Shown here: in pieces, positions 13,131 through 30,131 of the stretch
How positions within the stretch are numbered: position 1 is the first letter of the stretch
Layout: each line of letters starts with the position of its first letter
Notes under the pieces: generated by a model
Seen by the model: the letters and a program-made list of their open reading frames with translations, nothing else
What the model was told of the DNA's origin: nothing
Database searches by the model: none
Made by a program: the position numbers and the translations under genes
Origin: Cynocephalus volans
Lineage: Eukaryota > Chordata > Mammalia > Dermoptera > Cynocephalidae
Assembly (NCBI RefSeq): GCF_027409185.1
Contig: NC_084462.1
Span: forward strand, 26,387,577-26,451,576
DNA: 64,000 nucleotides
Reading direction: 5' to 3'

Positions 13131-15890
13131 GCTCAGAACTCCTCCTTTTTTCTTTATTTATTATTTTCAGTTACATGGAGTGGAGCAAAGCCTTGTTCTT
13201 TCAGAGAGTGTTACTTTAATCAGAGAGCTCCATTTGCTAATTTTTGGAAAGAAAAGAAAAAAGTGATGTTTCTTCTCTGTTGACTACATTTCTGTTCTAT
13301 CAAGATGATGAGTCATATCGGCAACCAACTGCCCTCCCTGCACTGTACCACCTTCTCCCCAACATACCAGCCACCCAACAGGGACTGTGGGTGCTTGTTG
13401 ATGGGTTTGATATTGTCGTGCTGGTCTTGCCGCTGGAGCTGGTGGTTCTCAGAAATAGCTTTCTAAAGAATGACTCTTTCTAACACCCTGTTCTGAGTAT
13501 GCAGACTTATGGTATCTCCAAAAGGTCCATTTGCTTTGCATCTGTCTGTGCCTATCCAAACAACGTGGGCCCAATTCTGCTTTCTGTGACCTGAGACCAC
13601 AGCAGCATTGGTGTGTGTATGTGTCTGTCAGTGAATAAATTGTCTCCCAGGAAGAGCACTCAGCTCTGAGTGGTTTTCTGCATTTGAGACACACACTGAG
13701 AGTAGAAAAGCAGATCCAAGCCAGCTCCAGCAACTGGCTGCAGTATGTCACCGCCACACGCCCTGGGCATTGCAGGGCCCAGACAGGGTTTTGATCTTAG
13801 GGTTTTGTCTCTGTCTGTAATCGTGGTCCAGGGCCCAGAGGGACACCAGTAATGTATGGGGAGCAGCTCTGTTAGTTCTGGGGGTTCCGCATGGCAAAAA
13901 TACATGCAAGTGGCTTGCTGAGAATGCCCGGAAGGAAGGACTGTGCAGCCGCTCAAGGCATTTGGTGAGATCCTCCTACACACCCAGAACAAAACAGGGA
14001 GGCGCCACCACAGCTGGTACTGCGCCGTTTATTAGCCAGGCAGCCATGATTTTGACCTTGCTTTGGGTTAAAGGACACAAACCTGAGAAGAAATCTGTTT
14101 ATCAAGTGGGGAATTCATGCCATCCTTGACAGTATACAGTGAGCAAGATGGATGATCTGCCAGACTGGTCCCTCACATGGGTGAATCAGGGCAAGTTTAC
14201 AGTACCTTTCCTTTGCAGCTTCAGATACAAAAATAACATTTGCCAGGTTTATATCCAGTTGTGTAGTGACCTGGGGTGAGCAGGGAGAAGAAATCCGATT
14301 TGTAGGATTCATTTTGCCTTAGAGATTTATATGGACCATTTCTGCCTTTTTACGTCTTTCACATACCAGTTTAGTTTGTTGCTGTCGTTGTCTTTACGCC
14401 AATTTATTTAAAGGACACAGCTTTGTTCAATGGTGGAACTGTACCATTCAGGACAATAAATAGGTATATCAGTTGAATTGCAGTTGTTTTATTTGGAGTT
14501 TTGCTCTTTCTAGGTATTTATACAAAATACTCCTTGTATTTGGAATATATTTTCTGTCCTCTTGGAGTCAGACTAGATTGTTATCCCGGAAACAATATGT
14601 CCAGCAAAGGATCCTCCAGTTATATGGTAAATTGAAATTAAATTCTTACTCGGTGGTACTTTTCCTTTTTAGTCAGGTGACAAGTATTTTGGGGTACCTC
14701 TTGTGCATGCTGCAGTTTACTGAGTGACCTGCAAGGGCCTGAGGGAGAAGCTAGCAAGAGTAAGACCCTGCCCTGCTGTCTGCAACTTGTCGACCTTCTG
14801 GGGCCGTAGAGCCAGTGCACAGGAGCCTGCAGGACAACACCTGGCCCTACCCCTCATACAGGGCACTGTGGGGTCCCACTGTGTGTTGGCCTCAGTGAGC
14901 GCAGGAGAGAAAGATTGTGCCAAGACCCTGAGCTGAGCCAAAGGCAGATTGTGCCTTGTGGGTAGGACCTCAGTGCTAGGTCACTTCACATTTCCTCCTA
15001 GACAGTCTTTCTCTCTATTTGGAAATCAGGAAATGGCCAAAGTCTTTTTTTCAGATATCCCAAAACTAGAATGAAGCCTATTTTGTTGCTTTCACAGGTG
15101 ATGCTAACAGGCCAGAAGGGATCACTCACCAATAGAGCACGGGGTGGCATTTCCCACTGGGCACCTGCAGTGCCACCAACAAGGCAGAAGTCCTCTCTAA
15201 GAAAGGAGAGTGTGGACACCCTCTTGTCCACCCCAGCCCTGTTGCTTATGCTGCTGGTCACAGCAGGGCCAGAGAACAAAGAGCTTGGTTTTCAGAAAGC
15301 AGCAGTACCAGCAAGTCCTGGGGTAGGCACAGCACTCTGACACATAAGAGCCAGAGAGCAGAGCGGGTGCCCCTCCCTGCTCTGGTCCCTGCTGTCTTCC
15401 TCTGGAGCTGGGTGCTGAGGAGCCTGTGGCAACCAAAGTAAAAAGTCTGGGATGCTGAGCTCAGCATTGGGCCCCCACAGGGCTGGCATCTGAGGTTACA
15501 GTGACCATGCGTCATGGGAAGCCCTTGTTTAAAACAATCTGTCCATTCTTTTTGTCCTGGAAAACATGGACAAAATAACACAAGTTATATTCTAGCCAAG
15601 GTACTTCTGAATTGCAGAATGATGGGGTTTCATTAAAAGAAGTCATGACAGTGACAACACATGATTAATATGACCTATTTTTTATCAGAATGCCTTTATA
15701 TTAAACTTTCAGAAGACTTTCATTTAAGCCCTTGTTTTTTCTTCTGTGGGTATTATTTTTGGTTTTTAATACAGAAAATTAGGGGTTACTCTCAGAAACC
15801 TCTGAAACAATTCATTAAGACCCATGGAATATCGTCCTGGATATTCTTGTACAGGGCGTTTAATTAGTGTCCCCTAGATAAGGAAAGTAG

Positions 15891-19628
<3,738 letters not shown>

Positions 19629-22399
19629 TGATGAGAAACACTGACCTGTGACCCAGTGACTGGGAGACAGAGCAGTAAGATTGCTTCTACCCAGCAGCCT
19701 GAATCTAAAGATTTTTTTAGCATTGGGGGGCACCAAGGAGAGAGCAACACAGCACCCGGTGGTGTTCATTCATCTGTTGTCTTTTGTCTTGGGGGTGGTT
19801 GGGTGGGTCGTTACAGCATTTACTGCACGAGTGCTAGAGGCTTTCATAGGGTCTTACCAGAGGGAGAATTAAGAGATACATTTTGTAGAAGAGGAAACTC
19901 AGGTTCAGAGAGGTTAGGTGCCTCCACTGAAGTCACCAGCCTGGAAAGTGGCAGATCAAATTCCTGCCAAAACAGATCTCTCTTCTGCTGTCATTCTCTA
20001 ACCTCTAGGGATATGGCCTCCCTAGAGGGATAACTCCAAATGCACCCGAATGCCATCTCCAATGTTGATTCTTGGGCCCCATAGGCTGCAACGTAGGAAA
20101 AAGCCCAAAGGGAAGCACGTTTGTGGTGGACGCCATGTCTGCTCTGTCTTTTGGCTTTGTAGTTCCTAAAGGCTGATCCTCGTTAGTGAGTCCAATCCTC
20201 AGAGGGCCCACAGTCCTCGGTCACATACAGTACTGTGAGTTCACTGGGTGGCTGAATCCGAATCCTCTAGATGCAGACTGCCAGCTACCGGTCCGGCCAT
20301 AAGAAGCTGCAGCCACCCTCCTTGACCAGCTAAAGCAGAGGACCTTAACTAAGGTCTCAAGCCCCCGAATCACTGAGCCCTGGGTGGGTACGGAGCCCAG
20401 GTCTGCTGCTTTCCCCAGCTGATTGTCACTGTTCTCACCCAACCAGGGAGAGGGCTGGAGCTCCAAGAAAGAGCGAAGAGTGTCTGATGCCTCTTTCAGG
20501 AACCCTGTGGGGCTGGGCCCTTTGACAGTAATGGAGACTTCCATTTTCTGAGGCCCTCCTATTTGCCAGGTGCTGTGCTGAGGCTTTGCTCCATCCACAC
20601 AGCTCTATGCAACATAGATGTCACTGTCCAGCAGAGACGAGGCTCAGGCCCTTAGGAAACCTACCTGATTGCAACAGCTGGTCTGAGTAAGGAGCAGGAA
20701 TTCAAATACAGGCCCGTCTGACTTCAAAGCTGGCACTCTGAAGTGTATGTCAGCTGCCTTTGTGCTGAGAGCCTGGCATACTGGGATCCTAGGACACTTG
20801 CTGTCCCTGGCAACGTGCCCACACGGTGGCCATTACCCCATCAGGGGCCCTTGGATGTGGAGACCAAGGCTTCAGGAGGTGCTGCAGGCTTAATAGGCTG
20901 GTACCATGTCACCCCCAAAGTCTTCAACTTACTATGGGAAATTTGAGACATAAACAAAAATAGAATGGTACCATGAACCCAATATATTGGTTGCTGAGTT
21001 TCAACAGTTATCAGTACTCACCCAAGCAACTTAAAAGTTTTCTACCTCTGTCAAAAGGCAGTGCCCTGCCATGCAAGCTTGGCGGCAGCTCTAAGTATCC
21101 CGGCCAGCCTCCCATTGCTTCAGACGTCAGGAGAGACGAGGGCATAGAGTTCACCACTCCCTGTTGTGTTGCTCATCCTGGGCCAGCAGAAGAGGACCTT
21201 AGTCCCCACAAGTGACCTTCAGGGGCTTCCCAGACCCCAACTTTTCCTTCTGCATGGGCACTGGGCGCCCTCTTGTGTTACAAAAGTGTCACTGATACAG
21301 CAGAGCCCGGCTGCTTCTACATCTAGAGGTCCCCAAAGAGGCAGTGGTCCCACTGTCTTCTCTCTACTAGTAGGGGCGTTGGCACTAGGGAAGCTCACTT
21401 GAGAATCCCCCTCCAACCCTGCAGGAGACCAGACACCTGAGTGTCAGACACAGCAGCAGATGCCCATGGCACAGTTCTTCCTCAGTGCCTGGGTGACCCT
21501 CACCTCCTGGTCACCTGCCCAGAGGGAGGGGACTGCAGAGAATTCCAACCGCTGGACAGTCCAGCCCATTTCTTTCTGGCCTTTGACTATACCATGTTAA
21601 TCTCTTTTTCTTTTTTTGCGGGGTGGGGAGAAGCTGGCCAAATACTATGTTAATTTTCTTTGTAGAACATTTACCTTCTCAATTGTTTTCTAGTTCTAAT
21701 AATAAAATGGCAAGTTCATTAAGTAACTCCCTAGCTAAATTCCTACAAAAACCTGAAAAATGAGGATAATAATGCTAACTTTTCCAAGTTGTAAGGATTA
21801 GAAGGTGTTCCTTCTAAATATGTCTCTTTACTATAACTGCACACGTAAACTCTCAGTAAATGAGAGTTATTAAAATAATTTGTATTCCTTTAAAATCACT
21901 GTGCCCAGTCTAGCCTAAATTTAAAATGCTGGAACAGGGAATCCAGGCCATATGATTTATAGGCATGGTATGCTTTCTTCTCTTCCACAAAGCTTGTGTT
22001 TCTTCTCCGTTAGCTCCAATCTTTTATTCCTCTCCTTATTGCTTTCTCATAAGCCTTCTTCTCTACTCTGGTCTGCCTTTCTGCCTTCTGCTTTTCTGTT
22101 CCCTTTATCAGATGGCCCTTGGACCAGCCTGTTTATGTAGTCACAAGCAAACGGACGTACATGTACACACATTTGTACACATACGTAGTGCCTTGGCTGT
22201 CTCCGTGGGCTCTTCTCCCTGGTGGCTACAGATGGACCCTGGTCATCGATAGTGTTCTCCCTTGGTATTTGTTTATGATCTCAGTATTCTCATTAGCTTG
22301 CTGTGGCTCCTGTGAACTCTGCCTCAGGTGCCTGCTCACATGCTTCCACCCAGCAGGGTAGCAATGGGGGCTGGCCACCATCCAGCAGGGCAGGCTGCG

Positions 22400-22590
22400 C
22401 TGCCCTAAACAGACTCAGATCAGACCTCAGTTCCATCACTTACTGGCTGTGTGACCTCAGGGGACTCAACCTCTCTAGGCTCCAGTTTCTTCATCTGTAA
22501 ATAGGGGTAATAATGATCTCTCTCGCATAGCATGACTCTAAGGACTAAATGGTAGATGTTGGCTGCTGCTGCCACTCTTATTACTACATG
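22400..22590 (+). repeat. MIR element
   Basis: One of the better preserved MIR copies in the window: 'cacttactggctgtgtgacct', 'cagtttcttcatctgtaaat' and 'aggggtaataatgatctc' appear in consensus order. Confidence 0.85.
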
Positions 22591-23839
22591 ACATTTGAAT
22601 CAAGTATTATTTCTCATCTTCCATCAGTTGTAAGAACTTTTTAGAGTTTTCATACTGTATTCCAAACTAGTCCACTAGAAAGATCAATATGGGTAACTCA
22701 TTTGCTAGAGAAGTCAGAATGGTTTTTAACTTAAAGCATATTTGGAATTAATGACAGAAAGCAACAGAGAGGAGCAGACACAGCACAGACACAGCCCAGG
22801 AGGTAAGCGGGCAGCTCTGTGGGCTCACCAGCCACCCAGGCATGGCCCCAGGCGACGGCCCCCACGCCGAGCCTCCAAGCCTTACTGCAGCACGGGGGCT
22901 ACCCTCATCCCTGCTCTGTGCCACTCTGCTGTCCCTTTTGCTGCCCCTCAGAGCAGGCCACATGGCTCCCAAGCTCTGCGCCCTGCTCCGGCCCTTCTCC
23001 TCCTCCCGTGGATGCACCCCTCTTGCCTTGTGGCTCATTCCAGCAGGCCTAACTGGAAGTTCCCTTCTCTCTATCATCCCCAGCCTCTTGCTCACTCTCT
23101 GCTTTTTCTCAAGGTTGTAGCACCAGGGTTACTGCCTTTCTCTATACCCCATGTCCTGCCCCATGCAGGGAACATCACTACCCACACGGAAGACCCACCT
23201 GACCTATCCAGCCCCTGGGCTTCAAGTTCTTTGACTTCCTCAGCCCTTGGCTAGTCCCTGAATCTTGTTATCACCCCAGCTACACTACCCCCCAAATCCC
23301 AGAGTCAGGCACCCCACTCACAGAGCACATCCTACCATCTTTCCATCTTTCTCGCTTCTTTCCACCTTTCCCAAGACACCTCCAGACCCTCAAAGTCCCC
23401 TCCCTCGCTTTCCCCCATCAGCCTGTCCTCTGCTGCCCCAGTTTCCTTCCCCAGGCACCCCAGCCTCCATGGTCCCTCCCTTCGCACCCTGCCACTCTTC
23501 TCTTGGTTTCTGGGTCCTGCTGGAGGACATCCCACACCTACCTGGGCTGGTGTGCCGCAGATTCACACTGCCCGCCTCAGTGGGGGCCTGGGCCCCACCA
23601 CCATTCCCACTGCTCAGGCCTCCTTTCCCATCCCCTCTTCATCCTCTCATCAAGTCATCTTTCCTCCTGCCTTCCTACTTCATGAAGGAAGCAGAGGCCA
23701 CCCGTCCCCACCTCAGTCCCTAAGCCTGGTCTGTGTCTCCACCTGTCCTCCCTCCCTGCCTCCCTCCCTGTGTTCGGGATCCGCCTCACGTCCCTCCAGT
23801 GAGCACATTCTCTCCACCTGTATCACCAGCTCTCTCTGT

Positions 23840-24810
23840 CCTCTCCTCTTAGCTCAGAAGTATTATCAGCTCTTTAAAAACCCTGGATTTCCCTTCTAGA
23901 AGCCATTCTGTCACCTTTCTCTTACAGTCAGGCTTCTTAAAACAGTAACTCATACCTCCCTCACTTCCTCACAACCATTCACTGCACAGCCCACTGCAGC
24001 CTGGCTTCTGCTCGCACAGCTCCGTGGGATCTACTCACAGGGTCTCCGAGTCTCTCCTAATCACTCAGTCCAAAGGACATTCTGGGTTCTTGTCAGACTC
24101 CTTTCTGTAGCATTTGACGCTGCCGGCCGTCTATCCTTCCTCTTTGAGGTCCCTTTGGTAACATCACCATCTCCTGCTTTTCCTCCTGTCTCTGTATCCT
24201 TCATGGCCTCTTCCCCTAGGAGCATCCTGTGTGGGGGCTGTTTTTCAGGGTTCCATTCTCAGCCCCTCTCCTTCTCAACTATGTCACTGACGTCATCTAC
24301 AATTTCTATCCTAATGGTTCCCAAATTCCTCTCTCTAGCCCAGACCGTTCTCCTGAGCCCCATGATGAAAATCTTTTCACTTCTTCCCACTGCCAGCAGA
24401 AAAGTCCAAACCTTTGGCCTGCCCTGGCTCTGCCTATCTCTCCAGCTTCGTGTCCAGCAACTCCTACTGCCACCTCCACCCTCCATGTACACACACACGC
24501 GCGCACAGACACATTCACACACGCTCTTGAGCCATGCTGTTCCATGCCTCTGTCTTTGCATGTGACACTCCCACTTTCTGAACAGCTTCCTGCCATCTTC
24601 TACCTCATCGCCTATTTTTTCTGGTTAATCCCTCTGGTCCTTCAAGATTCTGTTTAAACATTACCTCCTCTGGGAAGCCTTCCCGGTCCCCTCCACGGGA
24701 CCTGCACTTGCCTCCCCTGTCGCTCTGCTGTGGTCATCTCTGCGTTCCCCACTGAACTGTCCAGTTGTGCAGGAACAGATGGAGACCTCACATTTCGTAA
24801 GAGCGGATCC
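23840..24810 (+). repeat. L2 LINE, long degenerate copy
   Basis: Several blocks follow L2 order: 'gtagcatttgacgctgcc' and 'ctcctgcttttcctcctgtc' (reverse-transcriptase part), 'ggttcccaaattcctctctc', then 'ctctgggaagccttcccggtc' (3' part). A short CA/CG tract interrupts it at about 24,488-24,530. Frames are broken. The closest edge lies about 170 bp before the homeodomain exon. Confidence 0.7.
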
Positions 24811-24858
24811 TCATGAGCAAGTGCTAGTAACAGAATAGTTCTAGTCCAGGTGTCTTGA

Positions 24859-25281
<423 letters not shown>

Positions 25282-25632
25282 TAGAGAGCACCCGTTCAGC
25301 CCTTAGGAAGAGGCTGTCTGTACGGAAGACAGTGGCTGTTAACGGTGTACAGGAATGATGTTCTGGGGACTTGGCCAAAGATGTAGGGCCACATCTCCTC
25401 TAATCAACATTGTGTGTTTAGATTCAGTCCACACCTGCCATGACTGGGGGGGGCGGGGGGAGATCATATCATATGGTTATATCACAATTTAATAAGGGAG
25501 ATAGACATTCATGGTTACATAATAATGAACATTTATTTCTTAGTGATATTTTGGTGCTTTCTCAGGGTTTTTTACATTATTATGTTCCAAATTAGTTTGA
25601 GTAGGGTTTTTTAGTTGGGGGGGGGGGGCGGG

Positions 25633-26300
25633 TTTGCCAGGAAGTATTTTATTGACAACTAGGAGCATAGCCATAAGACAGGGAAGCACACAGGACTGCA
25701 AACTAAAACCCAGTAGCCAGCAAGGACCCTTTGGGCCAGGAACACTGCATCCTGAGGTCCTCATAGTCTCCCACCAGTAGACACACAAGACTGGGCATCT
25801 AGGGGAGAGGGAAGTCGCTCTGGTGTCCCAGAGAGTGAGAAGATAAATGATGCCTCATTATGAGTGAGAGGATAAGGAGATAACATGGAGGGAGGGTCCA
25901 TCACTGCCTAAGACCACCCCATCCTCTCAGAGCCAAACCCAGGTGGAGGATGGAACCACCCAGTGTCTTGTAATCAGCAGCTGTCTTCCCATCATTCATC
26001 TGGTTGCCTCTGTAGATGAGCCACTGCTGTTGTCGAGGGAGTCCCTCTTTCTCCTCCACACGCTCCTTGATTTGTCCCACCTTGTCTGTGGATTCAGTGT
26101 TAATCTCAGTCTCCTCTCTGGTCAGTGTCTTCACTTTAATTAGCATCTTCTTCCTAGTTTGCGGCTGCACACGGATAAATTGCTGCTTGTACCACTGTGG
26201 CTGCTGCTGCCACTCCCCAGCATTCTGCCCGTGGGAGTCACTTCTGCTTCCGAGTCACTGTCTGGCTCCACCCCACCCTTCTTTCCACAGGATTCCTGAA
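25633..26300 (-). pseudogene. NEDD8P: NEDD8 processed retrocopy with open frame
   Basis: An intronless copy of NEDD8, the ubiquitin-like modifier conjugated to cullins. The reading frame runs from 26,146 down to 25,901 and gives exactly 81 residues, the normal precursor length, with no stop or frameshift. It starts MLIKVKTLT and ends [11 protein letters not shown]. By comparison with the family as I know it, about 18 residues differ. Key losses are Gly76 to Trp at the conjugation site (the mature C-terminus should be Gly-Gly) and Val70 to Gly in the Leu8/Ile44/Val70 patch. The 3' UTR is retained, with an AATAAA on the minus strand at 25,653-25,648. No clear A tail survives; a G-rich tract sits there on the plus strand. 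The right edge is uncertain. I call it a pseudogene because NEDD8 is almost invariant and this one cannot form the normal thioester-linked C-terminus. Confidence 0.92.
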
Positions 26301-26514
26301 AGCCTCAGGAATGCTCCGCATTTAGTTTCAGTGGCTTCATAAATGAAAAGAAGGGGGGCAACTTAGAGTAGAGGTGACGCCTCCGTGGTTCTGAGAGCCC
26401 CTAGCGAAAGCCAGGGCAGTCAGAAAGAGGGGGCTGAACAACTGCTTCTCCCTAGTTTGAATAAATAAATAGTTTAAGACTGTTTCTTTTGGAAAAGTCC
26501 ATGAGTTAATGAAG

Positions 26515-26700
26515 ATTTATTGAGCATCTACTAGATCTCCAGACACTGAGCTAAGTGTTTTAACCAACATTATATCCTTTGACCCTCACAACTATATAGG
26601 AAATACAGTATTACCTTCATTCTACAGATGAAACATAAAAACTCAGAAGGGTTGAGTAACTTGCCTAAGTAGGTTAGGGCCCAGTGCTCTACTGGTAGAA
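26515..26700 (-). repeat. MIR element (antisense)
   Basis: Plus strand: 'tttattgagcatctactagat', 'cctttgaccctcacaactat', 'ctacagatgaaacataaaa' and 'agtaacttgcctaagtag', the reverse complement of MIR in order. Confidence 0.8.
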
Positions 26701-28209
26701 CAAAGTAGACTGGGATGAAATATTTGGAATAGATCACAGAAATCCACTGAAGTGTAATGAATTATTGATCATAGCTGTAACCAGACATCCTACTGCTAGA
26801 AACCAAGAATCCTAGTAGCCTGCTGGAAATTCCTGAATTAATGCTTTGTAAGTGACCATCTCAGTTGCTGGTTCTCATCAGAACATCATTTTCTCTAGGG
26901 CTCAGTAAGATCAGGGTAGGCGCTCCCAGCTAAATCCCTGTGACAGTACACATGTGTAGCCAGTGCAGGTGGGGCCTGACAGCTACTCACCTGACATACC
27001 CGGCAGGCAGTAGAAGCTCAGGCCAGGGGGAGGGGCTGTGTCTCCATCTGGACCCACCCTTATCAGTACATTCTACCCAACTGTCAGAAGGAGCCCAATA
27101 AACCACCCAGGTTCTGAACAACCTGGAAAATTTAAAAATATGAGAGGGGGCCCAAAATCACACCTTTATTGCCAATAAAGGCTAAGTTAGGAGGTGCAGC
27201 TGAGTGTGAGCTGAGTGGAGCTGTTCCCTAAATCCTTGACCCAGGCAGCTTCCCCATCACAGCAGCGCGGGCTATGGGCAGACGTCCCATGTGTGGGCTG
27301 GCTCCCACGGAGAAGGTGCAGGAGCTGAGTACAACCAAAATTCAGTAAATGAGCCCGGGTCCAGATCCCAAGTAGATGCTTAATGAATGCTTTCTTTCAG
27401 AAATAAGTCCACAACAAGGCAGGCTGGGCTAAGTCAAATGGGAGAACCAGGGGCAGAGATTAGTTTCAGGTGCACATATCTGGAAAAATATCATGGAAGA
27501 GTTAAGAGATGAGTGGGGTTTGAAAGAATGATTGAACTAGAGAAGAATTTTATATAACAAAACAGGGTGGATGAGAAGTGAGCACCAGCTCATTCAGAAT
27601 TGGCATAAAGCTCAGAGAATTGGAGTCACTTGCCTAGGGTCACCCAGCAGGTAAAGTGCAGAGCAGAGATCTCAACGAGCACTCTCTCCCCAGCTTTGGT
27701 TCGTTTATTAAATGTGCAGTACAGCCCAGCTTGCCCTGGTCTACCCCATAGAGCTTCCTGTAAGGACTGGCACCCAGCACCCATGCTTTGAATGTGTTGA
27801 ATTCCTAAACGAGGGACAGTTTATTTACATTCTTCCGCAGGGGTTAAATAGGAATATTTGATTTTATTCTCTCCTGCCCCACTGGAACCCTCAGGAAGTA
27901 ATGCTTGGGACCAATTTTTGCCCCCCCTAGAAAAATAAAGCTTTACTTCCTCTTATCCTTTCACCCTAAGGGAATAAGAAGTATCTCAGGCTCTCCGTTT
28001 ACCCAGGACTAGGGCTAGGAATGCCAAAGCAACATGCCTCAAGGCACCATCTCCTCCTGGAAGAACAGGTCTACCCAGTAGAAACTCTTCCAGCTGATGG
28101 CATTCTGTGAGCCTTCAGTCTAAAACTAGAACTTCCCCTGGAACCTCTTCTATCTAGACCAGCAGATGATATTCCTTTTGAACATGGAGACAGGTCTAGG
28201 TGAAGAAGG

Positions 28210-28670
28210 ATGAGTCTGCTATCAGCTGAGCACCTAACATGTGCCAGGCTCTGAGCCAAGAGGTGTATAGCTGCAGCAGCTCATCACGTCTTCCCATCAG
28301 CACCCCCAGGCAGAGCTGCGGCCCCGTTTTACAGAGCAAGGTCACACGCCCACCAAACTGCTGAGCATGGAAACCCAGATCCCAGGCCTAGGCCTGAGGT
28401 GTCCCCTCCCACACTCAGCTCTTTTTTTACTTCAGCCTTGTGCTTATAACAGGTATTCTGCCATTCAGAAGGCAGCTGTATAGTAAGAATAGTGACTTTT
28501 TTTAGACTCTTTGTGCCATATATTATATAGTTAATATTTTAATCTTAATATCTCTCTTCAAGGAAGACACTCTTGACCACATTTTTCAGATAAGCTCAAA
28601 AAGGTTAGATAACTTGTCTAAGTTACCAAGCTAGTAAGTGACAAAGGCAGATTTCAAATCCAGGTTTATG
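28210..28670 (-). repeat. Two MIR copies (antisense)
   Basis: The first (about 28,210-28,400) has 'gagcacctaacatgtgccagg' and 'ccccgttttacagagcaagg'. The second (about 28,490-28,670) has 'catttttcagataagctc' and 'aagctagtaagtgacaaagg'. Both are diverged. Confidence 0.65.
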
Positions 28671-29704
28671 GGTAGGGTAGGATTGGTGTTCACCCCAACT
28701 GGCATTCTTGCTGCCAAAGGGCTGGAAAGCCAGTCGAGAGCAGGGAACCCATTCACAGGAGCTGCCATTTCCCAGGCTCCCAAGGGAAAGAAGAAAGTCT
28801 TGTTACCCCTGGGAATTTCCAGGGGCTTCTCTGAACCTCACCTTCCTGAACCAGAGCTCAGAAATCTTCACTCTATGCATAGCTCACTCTCTGCAGGAAG
28901 CAAATAACTATAACAGATTAACAATCACCTCAGAGTTCTGATATCCCAGACTAAACTACAGCAGTTTTCTCCCTGGCTCCAACACTCACCACAGCCAGCA
29001 CAGGACTTGGCATATAGCAGGCTCTCAAAAACGTTGCCTTTATTGAGTTATATGCAACGCAGAAAATATTTTCACGCCTGCCTAACTCAAAGGCTTTCTG
29101 CAGGCTCAGTTTTTGCAAGACACTGGGCTTGGTGCTAATTCACCCGAAGACATTTTTCTACTACTAACAGTCTGCACCTTATCAGAGGCTTTTACACCCC
29201 TTAAGAAACACCTAGAGAGAGGTCTGACTGAGCCAATACCATAAGCATGATGGGAGGTGAAACTTTGGAGCAGACTTAATAAGAGCCCTTTCATGGTGTC
29301 ACTAACCACTCCAAAACAGGGAGGGCCAGGGCCCCTCTGTGGCCATTTCCTTTCTTAAAGGGAAAGCACTCTTCAGGCCTGCAGTAGATAGTACAATGTC
29401 CCAGCAAAGTATTGGAGCACATTTTCCACTGTAAGCTGAAGTCAGCTGTACTAAAATTTGCTTGATATGTTGCAGCATGGATGTGGTCTCCTTCCTACTT
29501 GATCAAGTGACCATTTCCTGGTCTTCTCCTTTCAGAGGAGGGAATTAGTTGAAAATACACAATTTGGTAAAATCCTGCCCCAGCCTGGACCAGAAGCCCC
29601 TGACCTTCTGTGGCTCAGAGCTGGAAGCTGAAGATGTTCACTTTGGGCACTGTCCAATAATTGGTTCTCTCTCATAAAGTCTTCATAAGGATGCAGTGGT
29701 TATC

Positions 29705-30080
29705 ATGCAGTTTCATTCATTAATTCAGCCAGCACTACTACTCTATACCAAGCACCATGCTAGGCCTGGACATGCAAAGAATAAACGGGACCTGCTTTTT
29801 GCAGCCTTACAGAGGCAGGGTGGGATGAAGTGTGCGTTCCATAAGTAACACTGGCACTGTGTCCTAGTGGAGAAGAGAGGAATGGCATTCCAACCAAGTG
29901 ACAGGTTATACGAAGGCAAAGGCGCAGGGTTTGGGCACTAGCGAAGGTAGGCAGTGACTCGGAAGAGGGTGTGTCCTGCGCTGCTGCAGGCTCGATCTCG
30001 AGGGGTGGGAGTGTGAGCATGCGGCGCAGGGAGACCAGAGTGGCCAGAGAGGCAGGCTCAAGGGGATAGCGGCCTTATGT
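29705..30080 (-). repeat. L2 fragment (antisense)
   Basis: Plus strand: 'aagcaccatgctaggcctgg', then 'ggttatacgaaggcaaaggc' and 'gggagaccagagtggccaga', matching antisense L2. It stops about 50 bp before the terminal coding exon acceptor. Confidence 0.6.
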
Positions 30081-30131
30081 CCACAGTGCCAGCGGCTCGC
30101 TCACGGCGCCGTCACCGCTTGTGTCTCGTAG

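Noticed and set aside
22742..23723. Long Pro/Ser-rich frames of 150-170 residues
   Set aside because: C/T-rich intronic sequence with CCTC runs; frames on both strands, no splice-supported exon and no family likeness.
25901..26170. Functional NEDD8 gene
   Set aside because: Intronless, retains the parental 3' UTR, about 18 substitutions in an almost invariant protein and loss of Gly76.
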